Assembly: GCA_905233795.1 (NCBI GenBank) | Contig: CAJOFP010000035.1 | Location: 1-16,426, forward strand | Source of the DNA: an uncultured Oscillibacter sp. | GTDB lineage: Bacteria; Bacillota; Clostridia; Oscillospirales; Oscillospiraceae | Direction of reading: 5' to 3' | Length of the DNA: 16,426 bases | In this document: positions 1-8,065 of the stretch, in pieces | How positions within the stretch are numbered: the stretch's first letter is position 1 | Layout: each line of letters opens with the position of its first letter | Translations under genes and position numbers: made by a program | The notes under the pieces: generated by a model | What the model was told of the DNA's origin: nothing | Database searches by the model: none | The model's input: only the letters and a program-made list of their open reading frames with translations

Positions 1-517
1 CGGCGATTAACTGCGGGAAGAAAGAAATATATAATAATAATTTCCCAAATGACCGGGTTCCGGCGGACGGATTGCGATAAACGTCTAAAACATAACTCAA
101 GCCCTGAAACGTATAAAACGAAATGCCAATCGGGAGAATTAAATTCGCCATAGGCAAAGCCAGTCCCGACGAATCAGGTACATGAATAAAACCTGTGATA
201 GAATTTATAAAATTTAATAAAAAATCCAGATATTTAAAAATCCCCAGCGCGGTTATATTTACGGCGACAGCCAAGCCGACAATCAAGCGGCGGCGGGATG
301 TTTCACGCGTTTCGCGCATAAGCAAGCGGCCAAACAGATAATTGGCGCATACGCTGCCGAGAAGCAGGATTAAATAGGGCGGCTGCCCGAACGCGAAGAA
401 AATCAGACTGGATAACGCAAGCCAGATATTCCGCGCTTTTTGTCCGGGCAAAAGCCGCGATATGATCCAGACGACCGGCAGAAAGAAAAATATAAAAATC
501 GGCGAACTGAAAATCAT
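1..517 (-). CDS. MBOAT-family membrane O-acyltransferase (AlgI/DltB-like), 5' part only
   Basis: Reading the minus strand from the ATG at 515-517 gives 172 codons that run off the window, so only the N-terminal third of the protein is visible. It starts MIFSSPIFIFFFLPVV and continues with several hydrophobic segments. The segment reading NLILPIGISFYTFQGLSYVLDVY, then FFPQLIA at the window edge, is the signature of the MBOAT/AlgI family, where it precedes the catalytic region. The family transfers acyl (often acetyl) groups across the membrane onto surface polysaccharides or teichoic acids. An in-frame TAA lies three codons upstream, so this ATG is the first possible start. The SD is weak (only GGTAA-like). 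The catalytic His lies outside the window, so activity and exact substrate cannot be judged. It lies downstream of, and co-directional with, the SLH genes, which fits a surface-modification role. Confidence 0.85.
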   Translation of the reverse strand, partial: MIFSSPIFIFFFLPVVWIISRLLPGQKARNIWLALSSLIFFAFGQPPYLILLLGSVCANYLFGRLLMRETRETSRRRLIVGLAVAVNITALGIFKYLDFLLNFINSITGFIHVPDSSGLALPMANLILPIGISFYTFQGLSYVLDVYRNPSAGTRSFGKLLLYISFFPQLIA

Positions 518-589
518 ATTATTTTACCAGAATTAAATATTATTTTAAATATTATATTATTTTTATAATTTTAAATATTTTAATATATT

Positions 590-2590
590 TTACCAGACAA
601 AATACTGGAACGGGGCGGAATTATAAGTGAAATTATATAAATTATAGCTTGTAATTCCGCGGCGGCGGTAGGACATTTCAAGTTCGGGATCGAAAAGCCG
701 CCAAGAGCCGTCTAATTTGATTCTTACCCAGCAGTGGGGACGATGATTGACGGGGCCAATATCGCCCATGACGGTCTGCGCCTCCAATCCGAGTTGACGG
801 ACTAAGAGATAAAACGCGGATGAAAAGCTGTAACAATTTCCTTTGCCGCGCTGGAAAAACGCGAGCGCGTAAGCGGGTTCCCAGTTTTTACTGCCTTTGG
901 CGACGTGATCACGCGCCAAATAGGTATAATGATCGCGGATATAATTATATAAAGCGCGGATTTTCTGATTGCGTGTCATGCCGTCATTGGTCCATTGCGT
1001 AATAATATTATATAAAAACTCGTCCAATTCGGCGTTGCCTGTGGTAGACCGTCCGTCGGCGTCGTAGGTATAGCCTTCGGAATCGGAAACAGAGCGCAGG
1101 AATTGACCGTTTAAGACATGATAAAGCCGAGAGTTAATATTATAAAAACCGTCGGCGAGGGGAACCGGATCGGGATTGGACGCAAGCCATGATTCCTGTC
1201 CGGTTTCGGTATCGAAAAAGCCCTCATGAGAAGTGGAGGCCTCCATGATTTGATCGTAAGCCCAGAAAGAGCCGGGGACATCGGGGAAAATCCGGGCGGC
1301 GTTTTGTCTGATCGCGTCGGGATTGGGTACGCGTCCCAACAGGCGGTTGAATACGACGGCGGCCTGAGCGCGTGTTAAAACGCCGTCGGGCATGAATAAG
1401 CCGTCCTGATTGCCGGAGAATAAACCGGCGGCGGCTGTATTGGCGATAGCCGAAGCGTCCGGGCGGTCTGACGGCACATCCGGGAAAGACGGCAAATCCT
1501 GATTGTAATTCGCCGGGATAAAATTCGATAAAATCACGGCGAACTCGGCGCGGGTAATGGGATTGTCGCCGCGAAACGCGTTATTTTCATCCGGGATAAT
1601 AATATTCATGGCGGCCAGCGCGTAAAGCGGTTCGGCATACCACGCGTCTTGGGATACGTCGGAAAAATAAGCCGGGTTTGATTCTTGATTTATTTCTTGC
1701 GTTTTGGCGGATTCGTCGATTAAGCCGTATAAAATTTTCACGGTCTGGGCGCGGGTCAGACTGCGTTCCGGGTGAAACAGTCCGTCATTGAAGCCGGACA
1801 TAAAAGCCGTATGATGATTATCTGATTTTAAAGCGGGCGCGGTAATTGTCGGAGTGGGTTGAATCCCGAACGGCGTGACGGTCGGCGTAACAGGGGGGAC
1901 AGTCGGCGTAACAGTCGGGACGGCTTGAATATCAGACGCGACAAAAAGCCGTGAAGTCCAGATTGCGATTTCTTCAGGCTTGATAAAATTTCCCGATTCG
2001 TCTACCCAAGAGTAAAAGCCGTGAGGCAGGACGGGAACTTGTTGAGGGGTATTTCCGGTCAGAACCGTCTCGCGGAATTGCTCCGCGCCGATTTGATAAA
2101 TAATTTCACAGGATTCCGGCGCGAATACGGCATATAAAAACAAATCCCGCGTCGGCGTGACGATTTCTCCGGGGCGATAATCGGGAATGACGGCCTGAAA
2201 ATCGCTTGACCAACCGACAAAACGTCTGCCGGACGGCGCAATCACGGGGGACAATTCAGGCATATGCACGGATTCTCCGTTCTGAACGGTAACGGGCGCG
2301 GGAGGCAAATAATTTTCTTCAGAAACCCAGAACTCAACCGCGTACCAGTCTGACAATATCGGCGTCATATCTTCCGGGGAATTTAATTCCGGCGTCGGCG
2401 CGATGACATCCGGTATGTACTCGCCACCATCCGGGAATGTCGATTCAGTCGGCACATCCGGCGGCAGTAAATAAATATCCGGCGTATCTGTCAGCGCGCT
2501 TGCGTCCAAGTCCGACGCCATAGCGGCGGACGCGAAAATCAGCGCAAGCGTCAATAATAACAGCGTTAGAGAAATCCGACGTTTTTTCAT
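590..2590 (-). CDS. Secreted SLH-domain protein with C-terminal transglutaminase-like domain
   Basis: A 666-residue exported protein. Residues 1-25 are a signal peptide (basic MKKRR, Leu-rich core, ASAAMA before the likely cut). Residues 82-157 resemble an InlB B/Listeria-Bacteroides repeat (FVGW, then Y.PG, then LYAVF), with a second diverged copy at about 161-218. A Thr/Pro linker spans about 224-250. Three SLH modules follow at about 260-425 (FNDGLFHPERSLTRAQ; FRGDNPITRAEF; GLFMPDGVLTRAQA) with half a fourth near 434-450. The C-terminus (about 538-640) is transglutaminase-like with a plausible triad: Cys586 in GNCYSFS, His619 in RPHCWV, Asp634 in LFDPE. SLH modules normally bind pyruvylated wall polymer, so the protein is expected on the cell surface. 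The catalytic outcome (protein cross-linking or proteolysis) cannot be told from sequence. The SD AGGAGG lies 12 bases before the ATG. Confidence 0.88.
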   Translation of the reverse strand: MKKRRISLTLLLLTLALIFASAAMASDLDASALTDTPDIYLLPPDVPTESTFPDGGEYIPDVIAPTPELNSPEDMTPILSDWYAVEFWVSEENYLPPAPVTVQNGESVHMPELSPVIAPSGRRFVGWSSDFQAVIPDYRPGEIVTPTRDLFLYAVFAPESCEIIYQIGAEQFRETVLTGNTPQQVPVLPHGFYSWVDESGNFIKPEEIAIWTSRLFVASDIQAVPTVTPTVPPVTPTVTPFGIQPTPTITAPALKSDNHHTAFMSGFNDGLFHPERSLTRAQTVKILYGLIDESAKTQEINQESNPAYFSDVSQDAWYAEPLYALAAMNIIIPDENNAFRGDNPITRAEFAVILSNFIPANYNQDLPSFPDVPSDRPDASAIANTAAAGLFSGNQDGLFMPDGVLTRAQAAVVFNRLLGRVPNPDAIRQNAARIFPDVPGSFWAYDQIMEASTSHEGFFDTETGQESWLASNPDPVPLADGFYNINSRLYHVLNGQFLRSVSDSEGYTYDADGRSTTGNAELDEFLYNIITQWTNDGMTRNQKIRALYNYIRDHYTYLARDHVAKGSKNWEPAYALAFFQRGKGNCYSFSSAFYLLVRQLGLEAQTVMGDIGPVNHRPHCWVRIKLDGSWRLFDPELEMSYRRRGITSYNLYNFTYNSAPFQYFVW

Positions 2591-2735
2591 GATTTTTTAT
2601 ATCCTCCTGTTTATGCCAATATTTTGTAATTATATTGAAAATATAAATATTAATATAATATTATAATATATTTTTTAAAAATATTATGTTAAATTATGAT
2701 TAAGATATTATAACGGCGGATATATATAATATATA

Positions 2736-4700
2736 TTAACGTCCGCGATAAGAGAAGTGCATATAATCATGATAATCATAATTTTGATTGGCGTGACCGG
2801 CCCAAGCGGAACCGCCCCAAGTCCAGCCGTGTTCCTGAAAGATACGCGTTACGCTTCCATGAGAGGGGATGGAATACGGGTCCTCACCGGGGGTCCAGTG
2901 GGAGCCGACAATAATTTCACCGTCACGAATACAGAAATTCGCGTCGGGATTTAAATCAATCGCGCTTCCGTTTCTGTGTTCGTTGGTTTCAATCGTCCCG
3001 CCCCAGTTATAACCGCCTATGCTTTCAAACGGGAACTGTTCAGGATCGTTATAAATTTCCGTGAAGATTTCTTTTACATCGTCAGCCAGCGCGCTGTGTA
3101 TTTTAATAGATATAATATCAGGAATTTTTTGCTGATTGACTAAACGCCATATGGGAATTTCTATCGAAATCATATTCGGCGCGGCTTCTTCTTCGGTTTG
3201 ATAATGCGTAATATTCGGATCGCCATAAATTAAAATTCGTTTTCGGGCGTTATCCCCCGGCGCGTCCAGCCAAAAATCCGCCGTTTCATATTCTTCTTGT
3301 GTGATTTCGCCAAGACGAAGTTGCTCTTGCGCGTCCCTGTCGGCGATTTCAAACGCCGCCATCGGCGTAATATAAAGCGTATAGCGATTGCTTGCGATAC
3401 TGATATGACCGTTATTTCGATCAGAGGCTTTATAATTTTCAGGGGCGTAATAAGACGCGAGAGCGGATAAATTTTGATTAATCCGGCAAACCGTGTTGAC
3501 AGGCGTCCCCATGAGATTGCCGGCTTCGTCCGATAATGACAGAATCACGCTTGTCCAATCGTCGTCGCGTGACTTGTCGATATAATCCAGAACGCGCATA
3601 AGCAAAACCGCGCCGTCGCCGCGCCGGATGGTATCTTTCGGCCCGAAAGTCCCGTCCGATTTCCCGCGGATAATGCCAAGCGCGTATAAATTTTTTACGG
3701 CTTCCTGATAATTCGCGTCTATTTGATAAAAATCAGTCAAAGCGTTTTCGACACGCGGCGTGGGCGTGGGATTTTCGCCGGTCAATTCCCCGTTTTGTTG
3801 GATTTTATCGACTGTGAAAGCCGTTTTCAAAATCGCGCCGGAAATCGCGCCGGATTGTTTCGCGTTGATCCAGTTTCCGCCGGATTTTGAACTGTCCGGC
3901 TGAATCAGAATCCAAGTCCCGCCGGACGGATTCCAGCTGAGACGAAAAGTCCACTGACCGCCGGGCAGTCTGCCTGATACGGCATAATTGCCGGACGGTT
4001 TTGAAAAAATATCATCCGGAAAATCGGAATCTTTTGATTTTATAGCGTGGTACACGCGGGGATTAAGTTCCTGAACGCGTTCGAGAGCCGCTTTCAATCC
4101 GGGCGCGGCGATATGGCCGGGCGTCGGGGTATGTGTCGGAATACGCGTCGGCGGAACGGTAACGGGAATATATGTCGGGGCGGGGGTATGCGTCGGGGAG
4201 ACGGGGACGGGCGTAAATGTAGGCGCGGGGGTAACGGGAACAGGCGTAGACGCGGCGACGGAGCCGGACGCGGAGGACGTAAGAACGCGATGGAGAAGAA
4301 CCGCCGCGTCTTGACGCGTAATCGGCGTTTTACGCATATTTTCCATTGTAACAGGTAAAAAATCCGGGTCGCGCAAGAAATTATATCTCAACGCCGTCTG
4401 ATACCCGGCCATATCCCAAGCGACGCCGTCGGACTGACTGTCCCAGTAATCGGCGGACGCGAAAGCGCGGCAGAGCATAGCTAAATATTGCGCCCAAGTC
4501 AGCGTTTTATTCGGGGCCATGAATCCGTTGTCAAGACCGTTCATGATATTCAGGGACGCGGCGCGGGTGATTTCGTCATAAGCCCAGTGCGATTCCGGCA
4601 GATCGGCATAAGCGAAAGCGGAAAAGCTGATAGAAAACGCGGTAAAAAAGGCGGCGAGTATCGAGATAAGACGCGGAAAATGACCGGATTTTATATTCAT
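2736..4700 (-). CDS. Secreted SLH-domain protein with C-terminal M15 (VanY-like) D,D-peptidase domain
   Basis: About 654 residues with an N-terminal signal peptide (LISILAAFFTAFSISFSAFA). Numbering from the first possible Met at 4706, one good SLH module is at about 34-78 (GFMAPNKTLTWAQ), a degenerate one at about 85-142, a Thr/Pro linker at about 153-197, an unassigned region at 200-300 with many Trp and Gly, and another SLH module at about 325-375 (SDGTFGPKDTIRRGDG). Residues 377-560 are not recognised. The end (about 563-656) is an M15-type zinc peptidase: His577 and Asp584 in EHRNGSAIDLN, then Asp647-x-x-His650 in HDYMHF. Such enzymes trim peptidoglycan stem peptides, here presumably tethered at the wall. 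Two ATGs lie six bases apart. The SD AAAGGA is 8 bases from the one at 4700 but only about 2 from the one at 4706, so I prefer 4700. Confidence 0.87.
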   Translation of the reverse strand: MNIKSGHFPRLISILAAFFTAFSISFSAFAYADLPESHWAYDEITRAASLNIMNGLDNGFMAPNKTLTWAQYLAMLCRAFASADYWDSQSDGVAWDMAGYQTALRYNFLRDPDFLPVTMENMRKTPITRQDAAVLLHRVLTSSASGSVAASTPVPVTPAPTFTPVPVSPTHTPAPTYIPVTVPPTRIPTHTPTPGHIAAPGLKAALERVQELNPRVYHAIKSKDSDFPDDIFSKPSGNYAVSGRLPGGQWTFRLSWNPSGGTWILIQPDSSKSGGNWINAKQSGAISGAILKTAFTVDKIQQNGELTGENPTPTPRVENALTDFYQIDANYQEAVKNLYALGIIRGKSDGTFGPKDTIRRGDGAVLLMRVLDYIDKSRDDDWTSVILSLSDEAGNLMGTPVNTVCRINQNLSALASYYAPENYKASDRNNGHISIASNRYTLYITPMAAFEIADRDAQEQLRLGEITQEEYETADFWLDAPGDNARKRILIYGDPNITHYQTEEEAAPNMISIEIPIWRLVNQQKIPDIISIKIHSALADDVKEIFTEIYNDPEQFPFESIGGYNWGGTIETNEHRNGSAIDLNPDANFCIRDGEIIVGSHWTPGEDPYSIPSHGSVTRIFQEHGWTWGGSAWAGHANQNYDYHDYMHFSYRGR

Positions 4701-4714
4701 AATCATAATCCTTT

Positions 4715-4799
4715 CGCGGCGTGTGTTTCAATCGCAATATAATCGCAATATAGCGTTACAGACGCGCATGAATTAAATTTTATTATAACACACGCCGCG
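4715..4799. promoter_or_regulatory. 13-bp inverted repeat flanking the SLH-M15 leader, operator-like
   Basis: CGCGGCGTGTGTT at 4715-4727 is the exact reverse complement of AACACACGCCGCG at 4787-4799, with 59 bases between. One arm lies in the -35/-10 spacer and the other directly upstream of the SD. The first arm should not be transcribed if the promoter call is right, so this is more likely a pair of DNA sites for one regulator (promoter blocking or looping) than an RNA hairpin. The protein that binds is unknown. Confidence 0.5.
4730..4751. repeat. 11-bp tandem repeat, two copies
   Basis: AATCGCAATAT occurs twice back to back (4730-4740 and 4741-4751) in the untranslated leader of the SLH-M15 gene, between the two arms of the inverted repeat. 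It may be another protein site or chance slippage; nothing in the sequence decides. Confidence 0.6.
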
Positions 4800-4810
4800 A
4801 CGTTTTCCAA
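4782..4810 (-). promoter_or_regulatory. Sigma-A promoter of the SLH-M15 gene
   Basis: On the minus strand TTGGAA (4805-4810) is followed after exactly 17 bases by a perfect TATAAT (4782-4787). Transcription would start near 4775, giving a leader of about 70 bases before the start codon. The spacer is unusually GC-rich because it contains one arm of the 13-bp inverted repeat described separately. Confidence 0.7.
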
Positions 4811-4927
4811 TAGTTTTTGATAAATTTGATAAATTTAAAAAATTTAAAAAAATTAAAAATATTCAGAAATTAAAAATACGGACGGGCTGATAAATTATTA
4901 ATTATAAATTATATTAATTATATAAAA

Positions 4928-5854
4928 TCACGCGTTTTCTCTGTCTTTTTTCAACGCTGTGAGAATCGCCGCGCCGACGACGGAGCCGACTAAAAGAGAG
5001 ATAATATACATAAACGGATTGCCTACAGTAGGAAATACGAAAATGCCGCCGTGCGGGGCCATTAACGTGCAGTTAAATAACATGGACAGCGCGCCGGATA
5101 CGGCGGAACCCGCGATACAGGAGGGAAGCACACGCGCCGGATCGGCGGCGGCATAGGGAATCGCGCCTTCGGAGATAAAGCACAGGCCCATGATATAATT
5201 TACAAATCCGTTGTTACGTTCCTCAACGGTCCATTTTTTGGGGAAAAACGTCGTGGAAAGGGCGATCGCAATCGGGGGAACCATGCCGCCGACCATGACA
5301 GCCGCCATAATGTCATAATTGCCGTTGGACAGCGCCGCGATACCAAAGGCGTAAGACGCTTTATTGAACGGCCCGCCCATGTCGATACTCATCATACCGC
5401 CGACGACCGCGCCTAATAATAATTTAGACGAACCGCCCATCGCGTTTAACGCGTTGCCCAAACCCGTATTAATCGCGCCCATAATGGGATTGACCGCGCA
5501 CATCACGACGCCGACAATTAAAATGCCGCCCAAGGGATAGATTAACATAGGACGAATGCCGTCCAGAGCCTGCGGCATATTTTCCGTGATTTGCTTTAAT
5601 TTCTGTACGACGAAACCGGCGACGAAACCGGCAAGTAACGCCGCCAAGAATCCGCCTGACACGGCGGGCGTGTCGGGATTCCAGATACTGGCGAACGAAA
5701 CGCCGCTGACCGCTAACGCGCCGCCCGTAAAGCCGACGGCCAGTCCGGGACGATCCGCCATTGACATGGCGATAAATCCGGCGAGTACAGGCAGCATGAA
5801 GCCGAACGCGCCGCTCCCGACCGTATTGAAAAACGCCGCCAAAGGCGTATTCGA
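4928..5854 (-). pseudogene. fruA: Fructose PTS EIIC part (3' fragment of fruA after an in-frame stop)
   Basis: This is the membrane channel part of the fructose-specific EIIABC, in the same frame as the upstream EIIA-EIIB fragment but separated from it by a TGA at 5855-5857. It carries hallmark EIIC text (GFMLPVLAGFIAMSMADRPGLA; GGMMSIDMGGPFNKASYAFG; GAIPYAAADPAR) and many hydrophobic segments, and ends normally at a TGA at 4928-4930. The only nearby start is a TTG at 5842 with no SD, so separate translation is unlikely. The two fragments plus the stop would total 635 codons, a normal EIIABC size. Without EIIC joined to EIIA-EIIB, fructose uptake would probably fail unless the stop is read through or is a sequence error. 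Confidence 0.85.
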
Positions 5855-6835
5855 TCAGAACGAAATAGCGATCATGATGCCGCCGCCGACGACAAACGGC
5901 AACATATGGGAAATGCCGTTCATAAGATGCTTATAAAACGCGCCGCCTATAGAATCGCCCGCGCTTGCCGAACTTGCCGCCGCGTTATGTCCGCCGCCCT
6001 GCGCGTGATAAATCGGCGCTTCGCCGTTGATAATTTTATTAATTAATTCCTCCGGCTTGTGAATGCCGTCCGCTACGCGTGTAATCACAACCGGCTTTCC
6101 GTCAAATCTGTCCATTTCGACGTTTTTGTCGGCGGCGATTACAATGCCGTCACACTTGGCGATTTCATCGGCTGTCAAAATATTTTTCGCGCCGCCTGAT
6201 CCGTTCGTCTCGACTTTTGTCGGCAATCCCATCGCCGCGCCCGCTTTTTCCAGATTCGTCGCCGCCATATAAGTATGCGCGATTCCCGTCGGACACGCCG
6301 TTACAGCCAAAATTCTATAGCCGCCCGACGCTTTCGCTTTCGCCGCGACTTCCTGATCCGTGAAACTTTCACTGCCGAAATTTTCCTGTTCGGCTTTGTC
6401 CAGCATATCTAAAAACTCTTCTTCAGTCTTTGCCGTCCGCAGTTTCGCCACGAAATCCTCTTCGGCTAATAAATTCATCAAACGCGCCAACATGTCAACG
6501 TGTAAACTGCCGTTCATCGGCGCGGCGATCATGAAAAACAAATCGCTTTTCTCGTCGTCATCCGGGTTATATTGAATCCGTTCCGATGTCCGCGCAACGG
6601 CAAGACTGGGAGCTGTCACGACGTTGTTTTTCGCGTGCGGCACCACAATGCCGTTGCCGACATAAGTCGAAAATTCTTCCTCCCGATCAAAAATCGCCTG
6701 CGTATACGCTTCTTTGTCCGTAATATTGCCGTGGGTGTACTGCAAATCAACCAGCTTGTCAATAATTTCGGCTTTATTCGCCGCTTTGACGTGCAACGCC
6801 GTCGCTTCCCGACTGAATAACTCTATCAGGCGCAT
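5855..6835 (-). CDS. fruA: Fructose PTS EIIA-EIIB part of FruA, stopping early in EIIC
   Basis: FruA takes phosphate from HPr and passes it through EIIA and EIIB to fructose as EIIC imports it, giving fructose-1-phosphate. Residues 1-150 are the EIIA domain with phospho-His67 in GIVVPHAKN. Residues 172-270 are the EIIB domain with phospho-Cys181 in VTACPTGIAHTYMAA. A Gly/Ala/Ser/His linker follows, then the first EIIC helix (about 297-326, ISHMLPFVVGGGIMIAISF), where an in-frame TGA cuts the frame. The ATG at 6835 follows a clear SD (GGGAGGG, 9 bases away). It lies 104 bases after fruK, in the usual fruK-fruA order, and has no promoter of its own that I can see. The EIIA and EIIB active sites are intact; only the EIIC join is broken. 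Confidence 0.9.
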   Translation of the reverse strand: MRLIELFSREATALHVKAANKAEIIDKLVDLQYTHGNITDKEAYTQAIFDREEEFSTYVGNGIVVPHAKNNVVTAPSLAVARTSERIQYNPDDDEKSDLFFMIAAPMNGSLHVDMLARLMNLLAEEDFVAKLRTAKTEEEFLDMLDKAEQENFGSESFTDQEVAAKAKASGGYRILAVTACPTGIAHTYMAATNLEKAGAAMGLPTKVETNGSGGAKNILTADEIAKCDGIVIAADKNVEMDRFDGKPVVITRVADGIHKPEELINKIINGEAPIYHAQGGGHNAAASSASAGDSIGGAFYKHLMNGISHMLPFVVGGGIMIAISF

Positions 6836-6939
6836 ATATTTTTTCCCTCCCGTTATATCTTTATAAATTATATTCTATATATTTATAATATTTATATATT
6901 CTATAATTTATATATTTATTTATATTTATATTATATTTA

Positions 6940-7845
6940 TCACAGCGTTTTCAATAACTCGTCAATCTGGGCTTTGCTTGCCAGTCCGATAGAAAACGCC
7001 GTCGCGCTCCCGGACGCCGTGCCAAGTTTCAACGCGTAATCATAATCGTTTTCTTTCAGCATACCCGCCACAAATCCGGCGACCATAGAATCGCCCGCGC
7101 CAACGCTGTTTATTACTTTGCCTTTCGGACAGCCGATTCTATGACTTTGACCGGTTTCGTCCAGCAATAACGCGCCGTCGCCCGCCATGGAAATTAAAAT
7201 ATTTCTCCCGCCGCGTTTCTGCAATTCCAACGCGCATTCCGTGATTTCCTCGTCCGTTTTTAAAATCTTGCCAAAAATATCGCCTAATTCATGATTATTC
7301 GGTTTAATCAAATACGGCTTATATTTTAAAACATTCACAAGCAAATCTTTTTCGGCGTCCACGACAATCCGTATGCCGCGACCGTCTAAATATTGCATAA
7401 TTTTCTCATAAGTATCGCCCGGCAGACACTTGGGAATCGAACCGGATAAAATTAAAATATCCTCTTGATTTAATTGATCCAGCTTTTTATATAATTCCCG
7501 CATATCCGATTCCGTGATGACAGGCCCTATGCCGTTGATTTCCGTCTCTTCCGCCGCTTTGACTTTGACGTTAATCCGCGTCATACCCTCTTGAACGTGT
7601 ATAAAATCCGTTTTCAGCCCCATATCGGCCAGACCTTTTTCCAGTCCGTCGCCGATAAAGCCCGCCACAAAGCCAAGCGCAATCGTATCAAATCCCAGCG
7701 TTTTTAAAACATTCGACACGTTCACGCCTTTTCCGCCGAATTGAAAATCCTCCGCCGCGTTGCGATTGATCGCGCCGGGCTTTAAACTCCCATCCAGCCG
7801 GACTACATAATCAATCGCGGGATTAAACGTCACTGTGTAAATCAT
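6940..7845 (-). CDS. fruK: 1-phosphofructokinase
   Basis: A PfkB-family sugar kinase of 301 residues that phosphorylates fructose-1-phosphate to fructose-1,6-bisphosphate in the cytoplasm, the step after FruA. The start MIYTVTFNPAIDYVV is typical of FruK. GGKGVNVS at 37-44 is the substrate-binding motif, and GAGDSMVAGF at 249-258 holds the catalytic Asp252 and the anion hole. The frame is open 19 codons further upstream, but the ATG at 7845 is the family start and has SD AAGGGGG 6 bases before it. It ends in TGA followed at once by TAA. Being first in a fruK-fruA pair makes fructose-1-phosphate a better substrate guess than tagatose-6-phosphate. No fruR regulator is present in the window. Confidence 0.92.
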   Translation of the reverse strand: MIYTVTFNPAIDYVVRLDGSLKPGAINRNAAEDFQFGGKGVNVSNVLKTLGFDTIALGFVAGFIGDGLEKGLADMGLKTDFIHVQEGMTRINVKVKAAEETEINGIGPVITESDMRELYKKLDQLNQEDILILSGSIPKCLPGDTYEKIMQYLDGRGIRIVVDAEKDLLVNVLKYKPYLIKPNNHELGDIFGKILKTDEEITECALELQKRGGRNILISMAGDGALLLDETGQSHRIGCPKGKVINSVGAGDSMVAGFVAGMLKENDYDYALKLGTASGSATAFSIGLASKAQIDELLKTL

Positions 7846-7868
7846 AAAATTCCCCCTTCCGGAATTTT
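7846..7868. promoter_or_regulatory. Dyad at the fruK transcription start, possible operator
   Basis: AAAATTCC (7846-7853) and GGAATTTT (7861-7868) form an 8-bp inverted repeat around a 7-base centre, just after the predicted fruK -10 box and overlapping the SD. It could be an operator for a sugar-responsive repressor or a leader hairpin limiting ribosome access. Confidence 0.35.
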
Positions 7869-7873
7869 TAAAA

Positions 7874-7902
7874 ATTATAACAAAACAATCCGCGAATTGC
7901 AA
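7874..7902 (-). promoter_or_regulatory. Sigma-A promoter of the fruK-fruA operon
   Basis: On the minus strand TTGCAA (7897-7902) and a perfect TATAAT (7874-7879) are 17 bases apart. Transcription would start near 7867, leaving only about 20 bases of leader before fruK. Confidence 0.7.
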
Positions 7903-7989
7903 TCACGTTATTATTTTTATATATTTTATCTAAATATATCTTTAAATTTTATATAAAATCACAAAATTCTATCCGATTATTTCAATCAT

Positions 7990-8023
7990 AAAAAATCCCG
8001 GAAATATCAATATACTTCCGGGA
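7990..8023 (-). terminator. Rho-independent terminator after the ACT-domain gene
   Basis: On the minus strand TCCCGGAA (8016-8023) pairs perfectly with TTCCGGGA (7996-8003) across a 12-base AT-rich loop and is followed by a run of T (7991-7996). It separates the ior-paaK unit from the fruK promoter. Confidence 0.8.
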
Positions 8024-8065
8024 CAAATTTAATATTTTTTAATATTTTTTAATATTTTTTATCAA

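Noticed and set aside
2712..2750. Terminator overlapping the stop codon of the SLH-M15 gene (GCGGA/TCCGC around an A/T loop)
   Set aside because: The GC stem is only five pairs, the loop is long, and no T run follows on the minus strand.
4047..4358. Plus-strand frame of 103 codons rich in Arg and Gly
   Set aside because: It is the antisense of the Thr/Pro linker of the SLH-M15 gene, and its composition follows from that.
4928..5842. EIIC as an independently translated subunit starting at TTG 5842
   Set aside because: There is no SD, and the start lies inside conserved EIIC sequence in the same frame as the upstream part, so it is better read as the remainder of fruA.
5855..5857. TGA read as tryptophan (altered genetic code) to rescue fruA
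   Set aside because: The many Trp codons in the intact long genes are all TGG, and TGA serves as the terminal codon of fruK, yerC, EIIC and iorA. A recoded genome would be expected to use TGA often inside genes.
5830..5857. Selenocysteine at the fruA TGA, because a short hairpin (ACGCC-loop-GGCGT) lies just downstream
   Set aside because: The site is in a membrane segment/loop of EIIC with no redox role and no Cys in homologues that I recall. The stem is only five good pairs, and no selenocysteine genes are in view.
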